Positions 24,221-38,700 of a stretch of DNA of 64,000 nt are shown piece by piece; the first letter of the stretch is position 1; every line of letters begins with the position of its first letter. Origin of the DNA: Pempheris klunzingeri (lineage: Eukaryota > Chordata > Actinopteri > Acropomatiformes > Pempheridae); the NCBI RefSeq assembly GCF_042242105.1, contig NC_092026.1, positions 20,312,001 to 20,376,000 on the forward strand, written 5' to 3'. The notes beneath the pieces were generated by a model that saw only the letters and a program-made list of their open reading frames with translations, was not told where the DNA came from and searched no databases. The position numbers and the translations under genes are program-made.

Positions 24221-26701
24221 CCAGCTGTCGTCTTCCCTCTTGCTTACAGAGTCAAATAAGAGTCAATGTCCTTCCTCTACCTCATCAGAGCTCCAGAGAA
24301 GTTGCTGAAGTTCCCAAAGATGAAGCAGACTTCAGACAGGTAGTTGACCTGTTTTACAAACCGGATTTATAAACAGTATATATCCCTATACAATCTATAT
24401 TGACACTTGCTGTGTTGTTGGGCTCTCAGACAAGACTGTCTGGAATGTTTCAGCGGAGCCAAAAAGAGAAAACGCCTTCGTTCACTGTAAGCAATGCTTC
24501 TGCAGCTCCTCTCTGCTCTGTCATTTCCAAAGTGGACACACAATCCTTCAAATATCATTATATGATTATTATTATCATGCAGGGCATGATATCATCTGAC
24601 GTCAGTATGCATATTTGATCAATGGTAAATAATACAAAAGCATCATAGGACAATTTGAACTGTGAAATATCAGTGTAACAGTGAGGCAAAGCCTACATTG
24701 TCCTCATGTGACACAGACCTGTTACTTTGACAACAGTGCCTTCTTTAGTGCGTGCGTTGCGTCTTAGAGATGGCTCTGCTCTTAGAAGTACCGTGTAAAT
24801 AAAGAATATTCATTCATTCATTCATAAAGGCTTAGTTGGATTTAGGCTTATTTCTTAAATTACTCAAATCAATTGTCAAAATAGTTGCTGATTAATTTCA
24901 TAGATGAAAATCTATTAATTATTGCAGCTCTAATAAACAGCTGACAGTTATGTCAGCAGGTGAGAGTGTGTGTGTGTGTGGGTGGGTGGGTGTGTACACG
25001 CATGGCACGTTTAGTGTGTGTTTAGACCTACAGTAGGTGTGTGTCAGCATGTATAAGCTGCTGCTCATGAGTCACTGGATGTTGTTAATTGTTCAGAGAA
25101 TACGCATTGCCATCAGATAAAACTTTTATATTTATCAAATACAAGAACACACATGTACAATGGGATAAATATGATTATATATAAAAATATAAAATGTCCT
25201 CAGCACGGCAGTATGCCAGCAGTTGATGAGCATTTGTCTGATGTTTTTTTTTTGTCCTCCTCAGAGTTACTTGACTGACGACTGTGACAATGAGGAAAAA
25301 GCTGATGATATCCCAGCCAAACAGGCTCCTGGCAGCAAACCGGTGTGTTAGAGTGTGTGTGTGTGTGTTCTGGCTCCTCTCAGGGATACATGTCAGACTA
25401 TAGACCAGTTAACTGGGGACGGCTTGTCCAGTTGGGGCCAAAAGCTGGGAAACACCTGATTTTTAGGTCAGCAGTTAAGGTTAGGGTTAGAGGGTCAGGG
25501 GAAGTCTCCAGGAAATGAACATAAGACTGTATTGTCCTCATAAGTAACATAAGTAAATATTTGTGTGTGTTTCACTGTTGATGTTATCAGCTTGCTTGTG
25601 ATACGTGACTATGATTGACAGGCTGCTCTCAAGGGAGTTAGGAAAGGGTTACATTTCAAGTCGTCACCAAAGGTATGAAACACCGTCTGATTGGGTGTTT
25701 TCCGCCTGTGTTGGCTGCAGGGTTTATTTTATTTCACACTGTCTTCTAGTGACGTTTTACATCGAAGTATTACTGCTTGTGTGGTGGTGGTGGTGGTGGT
25801 GTCAATGGTGGTGGTAACAGCATTAAAACCATCGACTGCATGAAAGAAATGGATGTAGCTTCCGGGTCTGAAAAGGGACGCATATGCGGAAATGTTTTAA
25901 ACATCTGTTTTTTTTCTGATGGCCAACGGGGCAAGTCTGCAGGTTGCAATGCAGTACAGTTTTGTTTAGTAAGCTATGGTCCCATTTAGAGTAAAATAGA
26001 CCATAAAGCAGGGTATGCTGTAGGACAAGACTACCTTGTATATAACCAATCAGGGGCGACCTTCATCACTTCTGGCTCCAAAAGACCAAGATGATGACAC
26101 CGTTAAAACCAAACAAACCAATGGGTGACCTCACAGTGGCTACATCCACTTCTTATATACAGTCTATGATTAAAACATGCTGTCTGTCTGTGGTAAAAAG
26201 ATGTCTCCTGGATGAATCCTTTATTATGATACATATTTTGATTTATTTTTATTTTTTTTCTGATTGTTCCATTAAAGTAAAGAAGTCTGTGGCTGCACTG
26301 GTTGCCCCCAAACTTGACTCAACTTTCATTCATTTAATTCATTCTGCACTGTAATTTGTCAGACTCAACTTTCTTACTGCTTTGTATGTTTTTCACATTT
26401 TTTTAAGGGAAAAATCTAAATCCCAAATAGCTAGTCTGACTATCAGGGACCTTCTTGGTTTTGGGGTTTAGATGCTGAGCATCTCTGGGTTGTGTCCAGC
26501 CTGGGTTCTTTCTTCTCCTGTCTGGTTGGATCAATTAAAAAAAGAAAGAATTCAGGATGATCATATTGTGCTGAAGGCTGTTGACTCTCCTCTAAGGCCA
26601 GCAGAGAGCCGAGTCCCGACCCCAGAACAGAGGACGCAGACTCAGAAAAGGAACAATCTGCAGAAAAAAACAAGCGGGAAAAGAATCCAGAGTCCAAACA
26701 G
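21249..26701 (+). CDS. Gene 2 N-terminal exons 1-11: basic leader and RPTE-type modules
   Basis: The start ATG (21249) lies five nt into its exon, and the frame is open through the exon to a GTGAGA donor. Residues 1-25 are Lys/Pro-rich (KKKPKP then PKPPPKPAE). Exons at 22477 and 23766 end in TPLVPQRPTDA and TPVVPTRPTEK. Each is followed by a short exon starting EL (23097, 24109), matching the block at 10004-10719 in gene 1. The exon at 24430 has an A-like LSGMFQRSQ. The exon at 26597 is accepted at CTCTAAG so that it stays in phase 0 and ends ESKQ; an upstream acceptor would change the frame. Exon 22309-22335 is only nine codons. Confidence 0.72.
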
Positions 26702-29700
26702 GTAAGAGATTAACAACAATAACTCCTGACTGCCTCTGCTCATGTTAACAAACCAGGTCTGCCTTTTCCAAACAACATCATGATTCAATCACTGCTGTGT
26801 GCTAAATAAGTGATTGAAAACGGAATATTCAAAAAGTAAATGTATTCTTTGCAAAATAAGATTACTTTAAAAGCTGTCAAATGAAAACCAGCAAGCACAC
26901 TTTTCTTTTCTTTTTAATGAACAAAGAAAAACTCTACATTGAAACATTATTCTGTGTTTTTAGTAGACTTTTGTGTAGACTTCAAATGCCAGCTAACTTA
27001 AAGGAAGCTTGTCATTAGATGTTCACATTTTATTTTTTTCTCCACCTTTCGTTCAGGACATAGGATCTCTGTTTTCTGGAATGTTCCGTAAAACTCCCAA
27101 AGAGACGATGCCGTCTCCTTCAGTGGCGGTAACGTCAACGCCTCTTCTCATTTTCTGATCATAAATGTTCACTTTGTGTCTCATGTTGCCTCTTACGAGT
27201 TGTTTTCTTCCTTACCAGGTCAGGAAAGCAGACAGCGATCCTGAAGATACAGAAGGAGCAGAAGAGAAAAGTTCTGAACGATCTCACGTGCGTCTTGTTT
27301 TAGTAGCTTTAGAAGGTGTACTTCAATCTAATGACCGATCCACATGTAAAATGTTTTTAATGACTATTAGTCGCCTGTCTCACATAGCAGTAACATCAAT
27401 CAGTGCTTAATCACATCATCAAAGGATCTCCAACCTGCTTCAAGTCAATTTTTTTTCTATCCTGCACTTGTGAAGCTTAATCTCACCGTACAGATGTTGT
27501 ACTTAAAAATTCAGCCACATTTTTAGTGGACTGTGAACAGATGCATCCACTTCTGAGATGTTTTGTGCACCGTCCTTAAAGTTGGCCGGGAATCTGTTTT
27601 GTGTTTCCGTATTCGTATTATCACAAACATATAATTTAAAAAAAGAAAAGTGTTCATCATTACATGTTGCACCGCACATTTCTTTACAGGAAAAGGGAGG
27701 CTTCTTCTCTGGCATCCTTAAAAAACCCCATAAAACAACAGATGAGACACCTGCACAGGTGAGTGACAAAAATGGCTTGAAAATCCAAAAAAGTTAAAAG
27801 TTAATGTGTCTCTCTTTTTGTGTGAGTTTTTAAAATTATATCATGTTGGTGTTTCAGGAGAATCTGAGTGCTTCTAGCGAGCTGTCTGCCAGCACTGACA
27901 GTCTGTCTGAAAAAAACAAGGTGAGCAGCTTTGTGTCATAGAACCTGCTGCTGTGATAGCACAGATTAAGTCTAACATCTTTAATTACAGTGTACACACA
28001 GACTAGTAGATTATCCTGCAATTGGGCCCCTCACTGACCTAACCTTCACCAAAACACACCTTCCATAACTGAGCATGTGCCTGCTATTCTTGTGCCTCTT
28101 TCAGGAGAAAGGAGGGATATTCAGCGGGATGTTCAGGAAGTCTCCGAAACCAACAGAAGCTGCTCAAACTGACGAGGTGATGTAGCCACTAAAACATGAC
28201 AGATTTATGTGTTACAACAGGAGTAGCTTAATTCATTATGTAACTATGCAAACAACACCATACAGGTCATATGATAAGTTTAATCCAGTGGGCTGATGAT
28301 GATACTGAGCTAGTTTACTTTGTGTTTTAGGACCAACACTCTCTACAAGGTAGTCTGTCAGGCAGTAATGACAATCTGTCTGAAAACTCAAAGGTGAGAT
28401 CAGAAGTTTTCACCTGTCAAGGATTTAACTGCATCACAATCATTATCATTATGTGATAGTCTCTCATTGTGTGAATTCATTTGTCTGATGTCACCAGGAG
28501 AAAGGAGGGTTTTTCAGCGGGATCCTCCGAAAGTCTCCAAAGATTCCTGCAGAGGGAATACCTGAGCAGGTGAGAACTTTTTTACACATACTTTGGACGC
28601 TCTAATCATAGCTGAAAATGTGCGGCAGCCTGTCACAGACTTTCAGACATCTATGTTTTTAGCCTATAAGAAAAAGTGAATTCAGGTGAACATAGAGGAT
28701 CAAATATCAGAGAGTAAACTTTATTCTGAGGAGGAAAGAAAGTGGCCAAGTGACTAACAAAATTAAAAGTCAACAGATCTGTTTCCTAGTTTGTCTCTCA
28801 GCATCATTTTTTTAACAACAGACTGAAACCCTGTCTGGTCACTTAATGTGTATCATGTCCAAAATTGGGTTTTTTTTCCTTAGATTTTGCCATGCGACAA
28901 ACTGTTAGTACTCTACACAGAAGTCTCCATATAATGTGAAGTGAATATTGAATGATTGAATTGAGTGATTGAGACACAACCCAACTCCTCATTTGAAGCA
29001 CTGAAGCTTTGTTCCTCGACTAGAAACTCAATGTATCACAGTTTATTGTTAATGCAGGCCTGAATAAAAAGATTCATAACATTTTAACACAATCATTATT
29101 TTGTTCCTGTCATTTTTAACCGGAGGAAGAGAGTTTGAATAAGTGCTTTGTTGTGGTCTGTTTTACACTTCTTCTTCCTGGGTATTACAGCATATCATTT
29201 AACACTGGATATACTGTAATATAACATTAGTTAGCTGCTGAGTAACGTGTTGATCCAGCTTTAGCCCACATGCTGTACAATGTTCTTGAACCTTTGAAAA
29301 ACCATACCTGCTCCACCAAATAGAATGAAACTTGTGATGAACTGTGTGAATCTGGCAGAGGTTTTCATTTATTTCATCTTTGTTTCAGGATAAACAGTCA
29401 CTGCAGTTGGACCCATCAGACAGTAATGACACTCTGCCTGAGAACAACACCACTAAAGTAAGGAACCCGCAATTACTGGGATGAAGAAGGGGCTGAATCT
29501 TATATTTATTTTGAAAAGTGCAAGTTGAGCCCAATCTGTGATGTAAATAAGCTTTGATGGAAAAAATGAAATAGAATATAGATCTGGGTCAGGAAAAAAG
29601 CTAAAGACCCACCCTAGAGGCTCCCAAGACAATCATAATGCCTTCAGCAAAGAAAAAAAAAAGTAACATAATCCTGCCCCTTCTCTTGCCCCTTTTTTTA

Positions 29701-32700
29701 CCCCATCTTGCAAATTCATTGAGAACTTTTAGTGGGCACAAAGCATTCTCACAAATCAACCATTACCTCAAACACACAAAGAAGAGGTTCTGACTGTGAG
29801 TTGTTTTTTTATGTAGCTGGAGAAAGGAAGTATTTTCAGTGGCATGTTCAAGAAATCTCCCAAACTTTCAGAAGCCCCACGACTGGAAGAGGTAAAACAT
29901 TTACACACCTAATGTCACTTTTCATGCCTTGAATCTTTGTCACTTTGTCTTAGTATAGACATCAGTGGACGCTAAGGCTGCTGAAGTCTTACTGGACTCT
30001 GAAGTACATCTATTTAAATGCCCCATTAAAAAATGCATTTTGCATAATACAGGACCTTTTCACTTTTATCTTCAACTTAGATAATAGCATACTTTTTTAC
30101 TCCAATGTTAGTGCTTGTGTTTGGCATTTATTTCTTTTTGTTTTTCTGTGGTGTGTGGTTTGTTCGTGTAGCTTCTATCTGTCCATCATCCAGTCAAGGA
30201 CTTCATCATTTCTTTACTGTATAAATCTGTTGAAAATAGTCCCAAATAAATCTGTTTGCTTTCTTGCAACAGTGGGTCTTCTCTCCAAATGTTCTACAAA
30301 GAAATTCCCTAAATAGGTTTTTTTAATGCACCATTTGATAGATTTTAATGAAAATATATGTTAGGTGTTTTGTTGGGAAATCTAAATAACCGACCAGCTG
30401 CTTGTAAATGCAGATTGTAGAGTAATCACATTATGCAGCACATGTACACACATTCCTCTTACTCCTTTCTTTAACCCTTCGGAGTCTAGGACCGCCACAC
30501 GGCGTCAAAGTCACATGTCGCACGTTTGAAAACGTAAAGCTGTGACACAAGCACGCAGGTGCTCAATTCAAAGACTGTTGGAAAGCGGACACTTCAAACT
30601 TTTTACAAGTGTTTGAATTTTGTCAATCGGCCTATTAAGACTAAATTTATGAAGAGCCGAAGTCGCGCACTACAGCTCTTCTACGAGTTAGAAGATGCTG
30701 AATCTGGGGAAGAACGTTCTGATTCTGAGGAAGACTCCTTTCAGAGGATGAAGTGGATGCTGCGCGTGAAGACGAAAGAGAGGAGGTGTCCGCGCAGACC
30801 CCCACTCCTCCAAAGATCCAACTAGTTCCTACTCGGATTTTGTGTTTCTTTTGCACTTTTACATACAGTGTGTCCATATATTATGTCAAAATAAATAAAT
30901 ACTTGTAGAATCACATAGGTGAGGTTGTGCTGAAAAGAAAGACACAAAGAAAGGCAAGCTAAGCAGTTTTAATGGGAAACACAAAGGTAAAATGAAATGT
31001 AGTAAAAAACGCCGTTTTACCCCAGACTCTGAAGGGTTAACCTGCTGTGTTTCAGTGACTGGTTTCAGTGCCAGTGTTCATGTTCAGCCTTCTTGCACAG
31101 GTTGAGTAACATTTTTGTCATGTTCAGGGAGCAGAGATGTTACACAGCCGCGAGCTCTCTGCCAGCACTGACAGCCTGAACAAGGTGAGCCTTCATGATA
31201 GATGTGACAGTTCCTCCCCACTGAAACTACATGAGTCACCATGACTAACATAACAAAACAAGCATGAGCTGAAATATCTACATCTTCATAGGTGGAACCT
31301 TCCTAATTCTGAAATTAAAGGAAACAAGTCGTCAGTTTGCTTGAACATTTTTTTTCTGTTTCTCTGTAGGAGCAGGGCAGTTTGTTCAGTGGACTCCTCA
31401 AAAAGACTCCCAAAACACCTGGAGAGGTACAGCTTCTCAAACACAAATGTGGTTTCCAGCTGTCACAACGCTGGTTTGTGGGGTGTCGTTTTCTCTCCAT
31501 TTGAATTTTGGCACACAAAATGACACATGACGTTAGACCCAGCAGGCTGTAATGTTTTGTATGTATTTCAGCTTAAAGTTATTTTTAGAGAATGTAAATC
31601 TCTTTCCCCTCCCTCTCACTCAATAATATGGTGCGTTGTTTGTATTTGGAGATGATTATGAGATATATTATACTCCTTGTGATGGAAATCTCTGATGGAA
31701 AGATAGAAAACACAAAAGAACAGATGCTACTTATGCCACAAAATCAGAAATATTAACATTCTGCTTGACAGCGGATGGGGTGTGGATGGGTGAAATAATA
31801 CATCATTAATGGGGAAATTATCATCAGTGATCACAGCAGAAACGATATGTGTGTCTCTCCATTAAGAGAGATTTGTGCACATTTAAGCTCGAAGCACAGC
31901 AGTGTCAAGGATTATTTAAATCTCCAGACATGCCGACAAGATTCATGATTCTGCTTCTCCTGAGATTTTTGTCTGTCCTGTCAAGTCTTTTACAAGAGTT
32001 TCTAGTTTTACTGCTTTAGTGTTTCACAATATTGGACATGACAATTACTGAAAGCATTTTGTGTAATCTTAAAAGTAAATGCATCAATATAACTCACAAC
32101 AAAGAAATTAAATGAAAAGCTCATGCTGCTCCACATAATTTAAAAGGCAATATAGCCTACAGGGACCAATAGTGTTGGAAATGTCCCTTTTCTCAATAAA
32201 TCAGACTAAACAATAGATTTGGGTGGGTGGCAGGTGGATGATTTATGCATGCATGTGGATTTGGATCTTGTCAAGGCCAATCCGGGCATCACTACTCTGC
32301 TGTGCCTTTTCCAACACTTACAAGCTGTAAATAGATGATCTAGGTTGCTGCTTGATTATCAGCTAATAGAGATTCAGCGTCATTCCTACCACCTCGTCTG
32401 TAGCCTGTGTAGTTCTGAGTGTTTTTATCTTTTCTCAGGAGAGGCAGTCAGAAGACGACAAGCTCTCAGGCAGCAGAGAAGCTCTGTATGAGAACAGCAC
32501 CAAGGTTGGGTTTTTTTTTAATGCATTTACATTTAGAAACATTCCTGAATAACTTAAAGAGAGAGCCCTCATCTCCTGAATGTGCATGTTGTAGGAAAAA
32601 GGAGGAATATTTAGTGGAATGTTCAAGAAGGCTCCCAAACAAGCAGAAGCTGCTCAACACGAGGAGGTAAAAATATAATTATCGATCTGTTTCTATGAAA

Positions 32701-35700
32701 TATAACTCTTTACCCTTGTATTTCTACCTTTTTTTTAAAAAATAATATTTAAGTTGAAGGAACGTAAGGAATAGAGAAACATACAAATACAATGCAAATG
32801 GAAATGATTGTGCCCTCTCTCCGCCCCTTCCCAACAAAAAAATGAATGAATAAATAAATAATGAAACAAAACAAAATATTACAGTAGCATAATGTCACTG
32901 ATAACAATTACAAGATGGACTAAAAAGTAAAAAATAAAAGTAATCTCATAAATATTAAGCTCAGATACATCAAGTACAAAAGTACCATGTTCAGATGAAG
33001 TATAAGTTGTAACTTCTATTTATATAAGTCACACTTTGTGATATCATGTCATTCTTTTTATCAACAGACAAGTCCCATATATCCCATTAACAAATAAACA
33101 AATAATACACGTGGTGTTGCTGGGAGGCACTGCAAGTCAGTCAAAATAAGATGAGGGGCTGCCTGGTAGAGTAAAATGTATTTTTATTCTCAGCATTTGA
33201 GCGATGCTTAGAAGTCCTTTATGATAACATTTAAACTGTAAATCCTCATTATCGGTTTGTAGCAAGACATCAGAAGCTTGTTTCCAGATTTCTATGCAAA
33301 TCCAGAGGAAAATTATGAATAAAGTGGTCAGTTGAAAATCTAAATCAAATTCAGTATATCCCATGATAGTCTATTACATTGTGTTTATAAATTGAAAACT
33401 TACCCACATTAATATTTTATTATTTATCATTTGTTCCATTGTAAAATAGAAATATCACTCACATTACTAGAAACATTTATCAACTTTATTTTAATATTCC
33501 CAGCTAATATTGACTTGTTACCACCTAATCGCATTTTACAGGTCCAGTCTCCCGACAACAAGCTTTCATCCAGTAACGAGAGTTTATCTGAGAACAAACC
33601 GGTCAGTGAGTCAAAATCCAAGATGATAAATGGCTTTTCAACAAAAAACAGCAGTTTGATAAATATTTTTTAATCCCCAAATGCTTTTCTATTCTGTTTC
33701 TTGTGTCCATCAGGAGAAAGGGTTGTTCAGCGGACTCCTCAAAAAGACTAAAGCGTCTGGAGAAAGGACAGACTCACCGGTGAGTGAGTGTTTTCTGGAT
33801 GTGCACTGTTTCTGTGCCTCTATACAATTTCACCTGTTTTATATAACATCAGTTTTCTGTTTCAGGACAGAGAAGCTCAGAAAGAGCTGTTGGCCAGCAA
33901 CGACGACTTGTCTGAGAATAATAACGCTAAGGTGAGCAGTGTAGCACAACAAAAACTTAAACGAAGAGTTTGAATTTTTTTGAAGTGGGGTTGTATGAGG
34001 TACTTATCACTCATCAGTGTATTACAGTGATGATGCAGAGTAACACAAACAAACTAACTGATCAAGGTAGTGATAGACCTTAATCAGTGTCGTTTAAAAG
34101 GTAAAATTACTGTTTTTGTCAATGGAATCTGCTCTAGGTTATACACAGCCTATGGAAGTATGTCCTACAACCCCACTTTAAAAAATCCATACTATCCCTT
34201 TTAAATATCTCGAAACAGCTTTTTCTGATACCAAATTTTTTTCCAGGAGAAAAATATTTTCAGCAACATGTTTAAGAAGCCGCAGATACCAGCAGATGGC
34301 GCTGCAGTGGACAAGGTGCTGTCATTTGATTAAACTGATAAAATTAAATTAAATTATGGAGGACGGAGCAAATGTTTATCTACTGTTTTGTGGTTTGAAT
34401 TCAGGAGCTTGTGGTGAGCAGTGAAAATCGATTATCTGGTAGCTGTGAGAATCTGTCTGACGCCACCATCCCAAAGGTACCTCAGTCTTTCTTTGTCTGT
34501 CTCACTGTGGCCGCTGTCCTCATGTCAACATGAACTGAAACCTGATCACAGGGATCACATTGTGTTATCTGATGATATCTTTGTGTTTGTCCTGTCTTTG
34601 TTCCTCCTGCATTTGGCTTTATTTAAATCTGCACGTAATAAGAATAATAAAGAATAATAGATATGAAGTGCATCACACAAGACAAATGAATAAAAACAAG
34701 CAAAATGTTTAATGAACGACATTAAACTAACCAACACCTTTGTTTATTTCCTGAGGTGTTTCCATTAATCATCATTATAATTTCAACATGCCATAAATAC
34801 ACTGTGGAGTTTTACTTTTGTTTCTGAATGTTTTCTTTTTTATTTTCGATGAATAACAAATGTCTGTGTTTTAGGAGAAAAAAGGAGGCCTGGCTGGCAT
34901 CTTCAAAAGATCAGCCAGCGTCGAGAACCTGTTTGACGAGGTCAGTGTGGGCAGCGCTCGCTGCAGGTTTAAGGCACCTTGGGGAGGCACGTGACAGTAA
35001 TTCTCCTTAGTAATGACAGTCTGTTTGAAAACAGCAGCACTAAGGTACTGTGTTGTTTAAATGGTGTTTTTCATCCAAAAATTGGATCGTCAGCACTATG
35101 AAATATTAATAAATGTTTGCTGGTTCTTTAAGAACATTAAAATAATGTTACATTTTATAATATTACTTACTTCGTTTAGTTTTTTTTTTTATTCATCCTT
35201 TACCGAAAAATCTATAAAATTTCAACATGCTAGACCTGTTTTTATTTTACTCTTGATTCTAACACATTAAAGAGTCGCCTGGTGTAGTTTCACTTGTACA
35301 GATTATGTCTGTGTTTAATGTTTTTCAGGAGAAAAGTATTTTTGGTGGCATGTTTAAGAAGACTCATAAACCAGCAGAGGGGAGTACAACAGATGAGGTG
35401 CAGTAATGAGCCGTTCACACAAAGTTTGCAGAGTATCACACCACTGTCCTGTTCTTTGTATTTGTTTTATTTTCTGTTGTGTGTGTTCAGGAATTAAACA
35501 CAGACAACGATAAGAAGTTATCTGTCAGTTGTGAAAATCTGTTAGAAGCAACCACGTCAAAGGTATGATGCTGTCCAACGACCACAGTCTCTCTCTGCTG
35601 TTGATTATTGATTATTAACTCTTATGTGAACGTTTCTCATGTTTCAGGAGAAGACTGGAGGTCTGGCAGGGATCTTCAAAAAGTCTCCCAAACCAGCGCC

Positions 35701-38700
35701 GCGCTCCATTGCCACTCAGGTAACCAAATAATCTAATTTAATGTTGTTTTATTTTGTTTTTGTGGTAATTTGTATGGCTACCAGTAATTCAGTTGTCTGT
35801 AAAAGCCCTGATTTACATTTGCAAGCTAATCATATTGTGAAATAACGTTTTGTAAGTTAACACAAATATTACTGCCCACAAAATGTTAAGGTTCCTTTTT
35901 GTTCTCCAGGATCCACTCACAAAGCAGCTGTCCACCAGCTATGACAGCCTCACAGAGGTGAGAGCTACTCAAAGTTTGACCATGCTTCCAACACTACAGT
36001 GCTGTAGTGTATTTTCATGTGTATTTTTCTGCCAGCAAAAATGTTTAATGTTTTTGAGCACATTCAGAACACAAAGCCAAGGTTGATGACCAAAAACATC
36101 CCATCTGGAGAAACAAAGGCTTTTGTTTTATCCTCTAGAACAGGGGTGCCCAATACGTCGATGGCGATCGACCGGTCGATCGCGAAGGCAGTGCGGGTAG
36201 ATTGCGTGACATTAAAAAAAATAGATTTTAGTCCATCATCTGTCATCCCTAAGTAGGACTAAGCGGTTTAGAAAATGAATGAAGGAACGTATGTAATGAA
36301 TCGCGTTTGCGACTTGATTGACGTACAGGGCGGACAGTCTGAGATCTCTTCTCTGCTACGGGTCCCCGGCAGGGACATGCGCGGTCAAACGCACTAGCTA
36401 CTGCAAGACTCCAGCTTTAGCCTTCCAGTTTATATCTACTAAAGAAAGGATGTTCTGGGATAGGGAACAGGATAGGAAGGGATATTTGACTCCGTTCAGA
36501 GTAAGTGGAGTAACAATAAAAATTAACCCAGGAAAAAGAAGCAACTGTGTCAAACCAAATTAGGAATTCATTAACAAACTCAAAAGTAATTTACTTACAT
36601 CAGCCACCAAACAACAAAAAACAAGCTTTCCTTAAAAAGTGGAAAAAGTCAGTCTAGATTTTAAAACCGTTCAAACGACAAGTCGGAGTCAAAATGACTG
36701 ATTCCGGTAAACAACAGCTCGAGTACATTAAAGACTCAGCACACATGCAGCCTGAGCGCTGTGTAGCCTCGTCTGTTTCCACCAGGCTCCTAATCTTAAC
36801 CACCCACAGCTGGTAGGAAGGAGGAGGGGCAACAAAGGGGTAGAAACATTACAGCCACAACCCTCTGCACACCAATGTCTAGTGAAATTTTGCAATATTT
36901 AAGCCAAGCCAAGCTGTCTTCTTTCTCTGGATTCTCTCCAGCAAACATTTAAATTACATTTTAAATTCCACTATTTGCAGTTTTTACTTTTAAACATCTA
37001 AGTGGATTTTTAACCCTCAGACTTTAGACTTTAAGGACAATAACCTCACCCAAAGGTTTCAGTGATAATAACTCATAACACTAAAATAAAACAAGAATTA
37101 ACTTTCTTTTAAATTTCAAAGGATGGTCTTGGTAAATGGTCGACTAGTAACGAGAATCTTCTTGAAGCCACCACAAAGGTAAGTCTTGTAGACTATTATT
37201 CTGTTTGAGTTTTTCGTATCTTTTTCATATTCTTTTTAGATTATCTGTATCATCGTATTTTCACCTTTTTTGTGTATATGAATGGGTAATGTTTTATCTC
37301 TTTAACAGGATAAAAAAGGAGGATTTGGTGGGATTTTCAGGAGGACGCCCAAAACAGCTGAACATCAGGTACAATTTTATCAGCACTGAAAAGCATGAAA
37401 TGTATTTACCAACACACGTTTAAGTTGTATTGTCAGTTATAGTTAGAAAAATAGACCTACAGCAGTTGTAGAGTGAAGTAGGGCTAATCAGGAATGTGTT
37501 TTTTGAATAATTTTCTATCTAGAAGTGTTAACAGTGAAGCAACTGAAGACTAAATAAATACATATCTGAATACATAAATATGTTCAATTATTTGATTAGC
37601 ATGTTATTATATTTGGCAGTTTTGCTTTCTGTCTCCAACACAGATTTGACATTTTGAAAACTGAAAAAACCAAATGTGTAGTGCTATAATAGGCATGCAT
37701 ATGAAGAATTAAGGTTTCAAGCCAGGTAGACGACCCCTATATCCTGTGCAGTTGTTAGGCAGGTATCCCAGCAGCTAAGTCTCTGTCTTCATTCACAGGA
37801 AAATGAGGACATGCAGGCACCAGAGGGAGGCGGGCTGAGACGCAGGAGAACCATCAAGAGAAAAAGACGGGTGAGTTGTTGTTCACTTTAAAGAAGCATC
37901 CAGAGACGTGGCAGGAAACCGCAGGAGTGAGAACCAAAGTGTCTTTCAACAACTAGACCACAAGGTCGTCTGTATATCATCAGATGTCTCTGTATACAGG
38001 GTGCCAACATGAATCAGCAAGTTAAGTTTAAGGCTTTTTAAGAGTTTTTAATACCCCAGTTTAGTTTAAGGCCAATTTTGTCATAAGAATAGACATCAGA
38101 TTTAAAGACAATTAAAGCTGCAAGCAGCGTTGGAGGGCCCTCGCACCTCCGTGCACGTCGTGGCGTGCGGCGGCTCCGTCCTGTTGCTGGAACATCAGTG
38201 CTTCTCTTCTACAGCTGACTCAATCAGATATAACAGCTGTTTGTGGTTAAACCAAAAGGATCCTCCAGGTCTCTCTCTGTAGGGATCCTTTCCATGATGC
38301 TGTCACACACTTAGAATAACACTCTGAGCCTGTCAGTGGATCAAACAAGCACTTTTAGTGGACCTACTGTGATCAGGTGCAGTTGGCAGTCGACTGAGGC
38401 AAACTGGACCAATTTTTTATTTTTTTTTTAAAGTTCCACTTTAATGTCTGACTGAGCTGCAGTGAAACGAGGAAAGCTTCAGTGTGACTGCAGGATTAGT
38501 TGGTTCTGTCATGAGGAAACCAGCTGGAGGTTCCTGCAGGGAGACTCTGACCCATGTGACAACGTGACACCTCTTCGCTTCACACCGTCGCATACTAAGA
38601 GCAGAAGATGGGCCGCATCACATGACACATGCGTACATCCTGATCACACACCTGAACACAACACAAGCTGATTTTTAATGCTGCAGTAGGAAATATTACA

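Noticed and set aside
26472-26596. Extension of the exon at 26597 upstream, with an acceptor at about 26556
   Set aside because: That frame ends in phase 2 at the 26701 donor and breaks the phase-0 series; the acceptor at 26596 restores phase 0 and gives a typical linker ending ESKQ.
30559-30825. 88-codon ORF as a host gene
   Set aside because: It lies wholly inside the TTAA-bounded piggyBac-like element and resembles the transposase N-terminal region.
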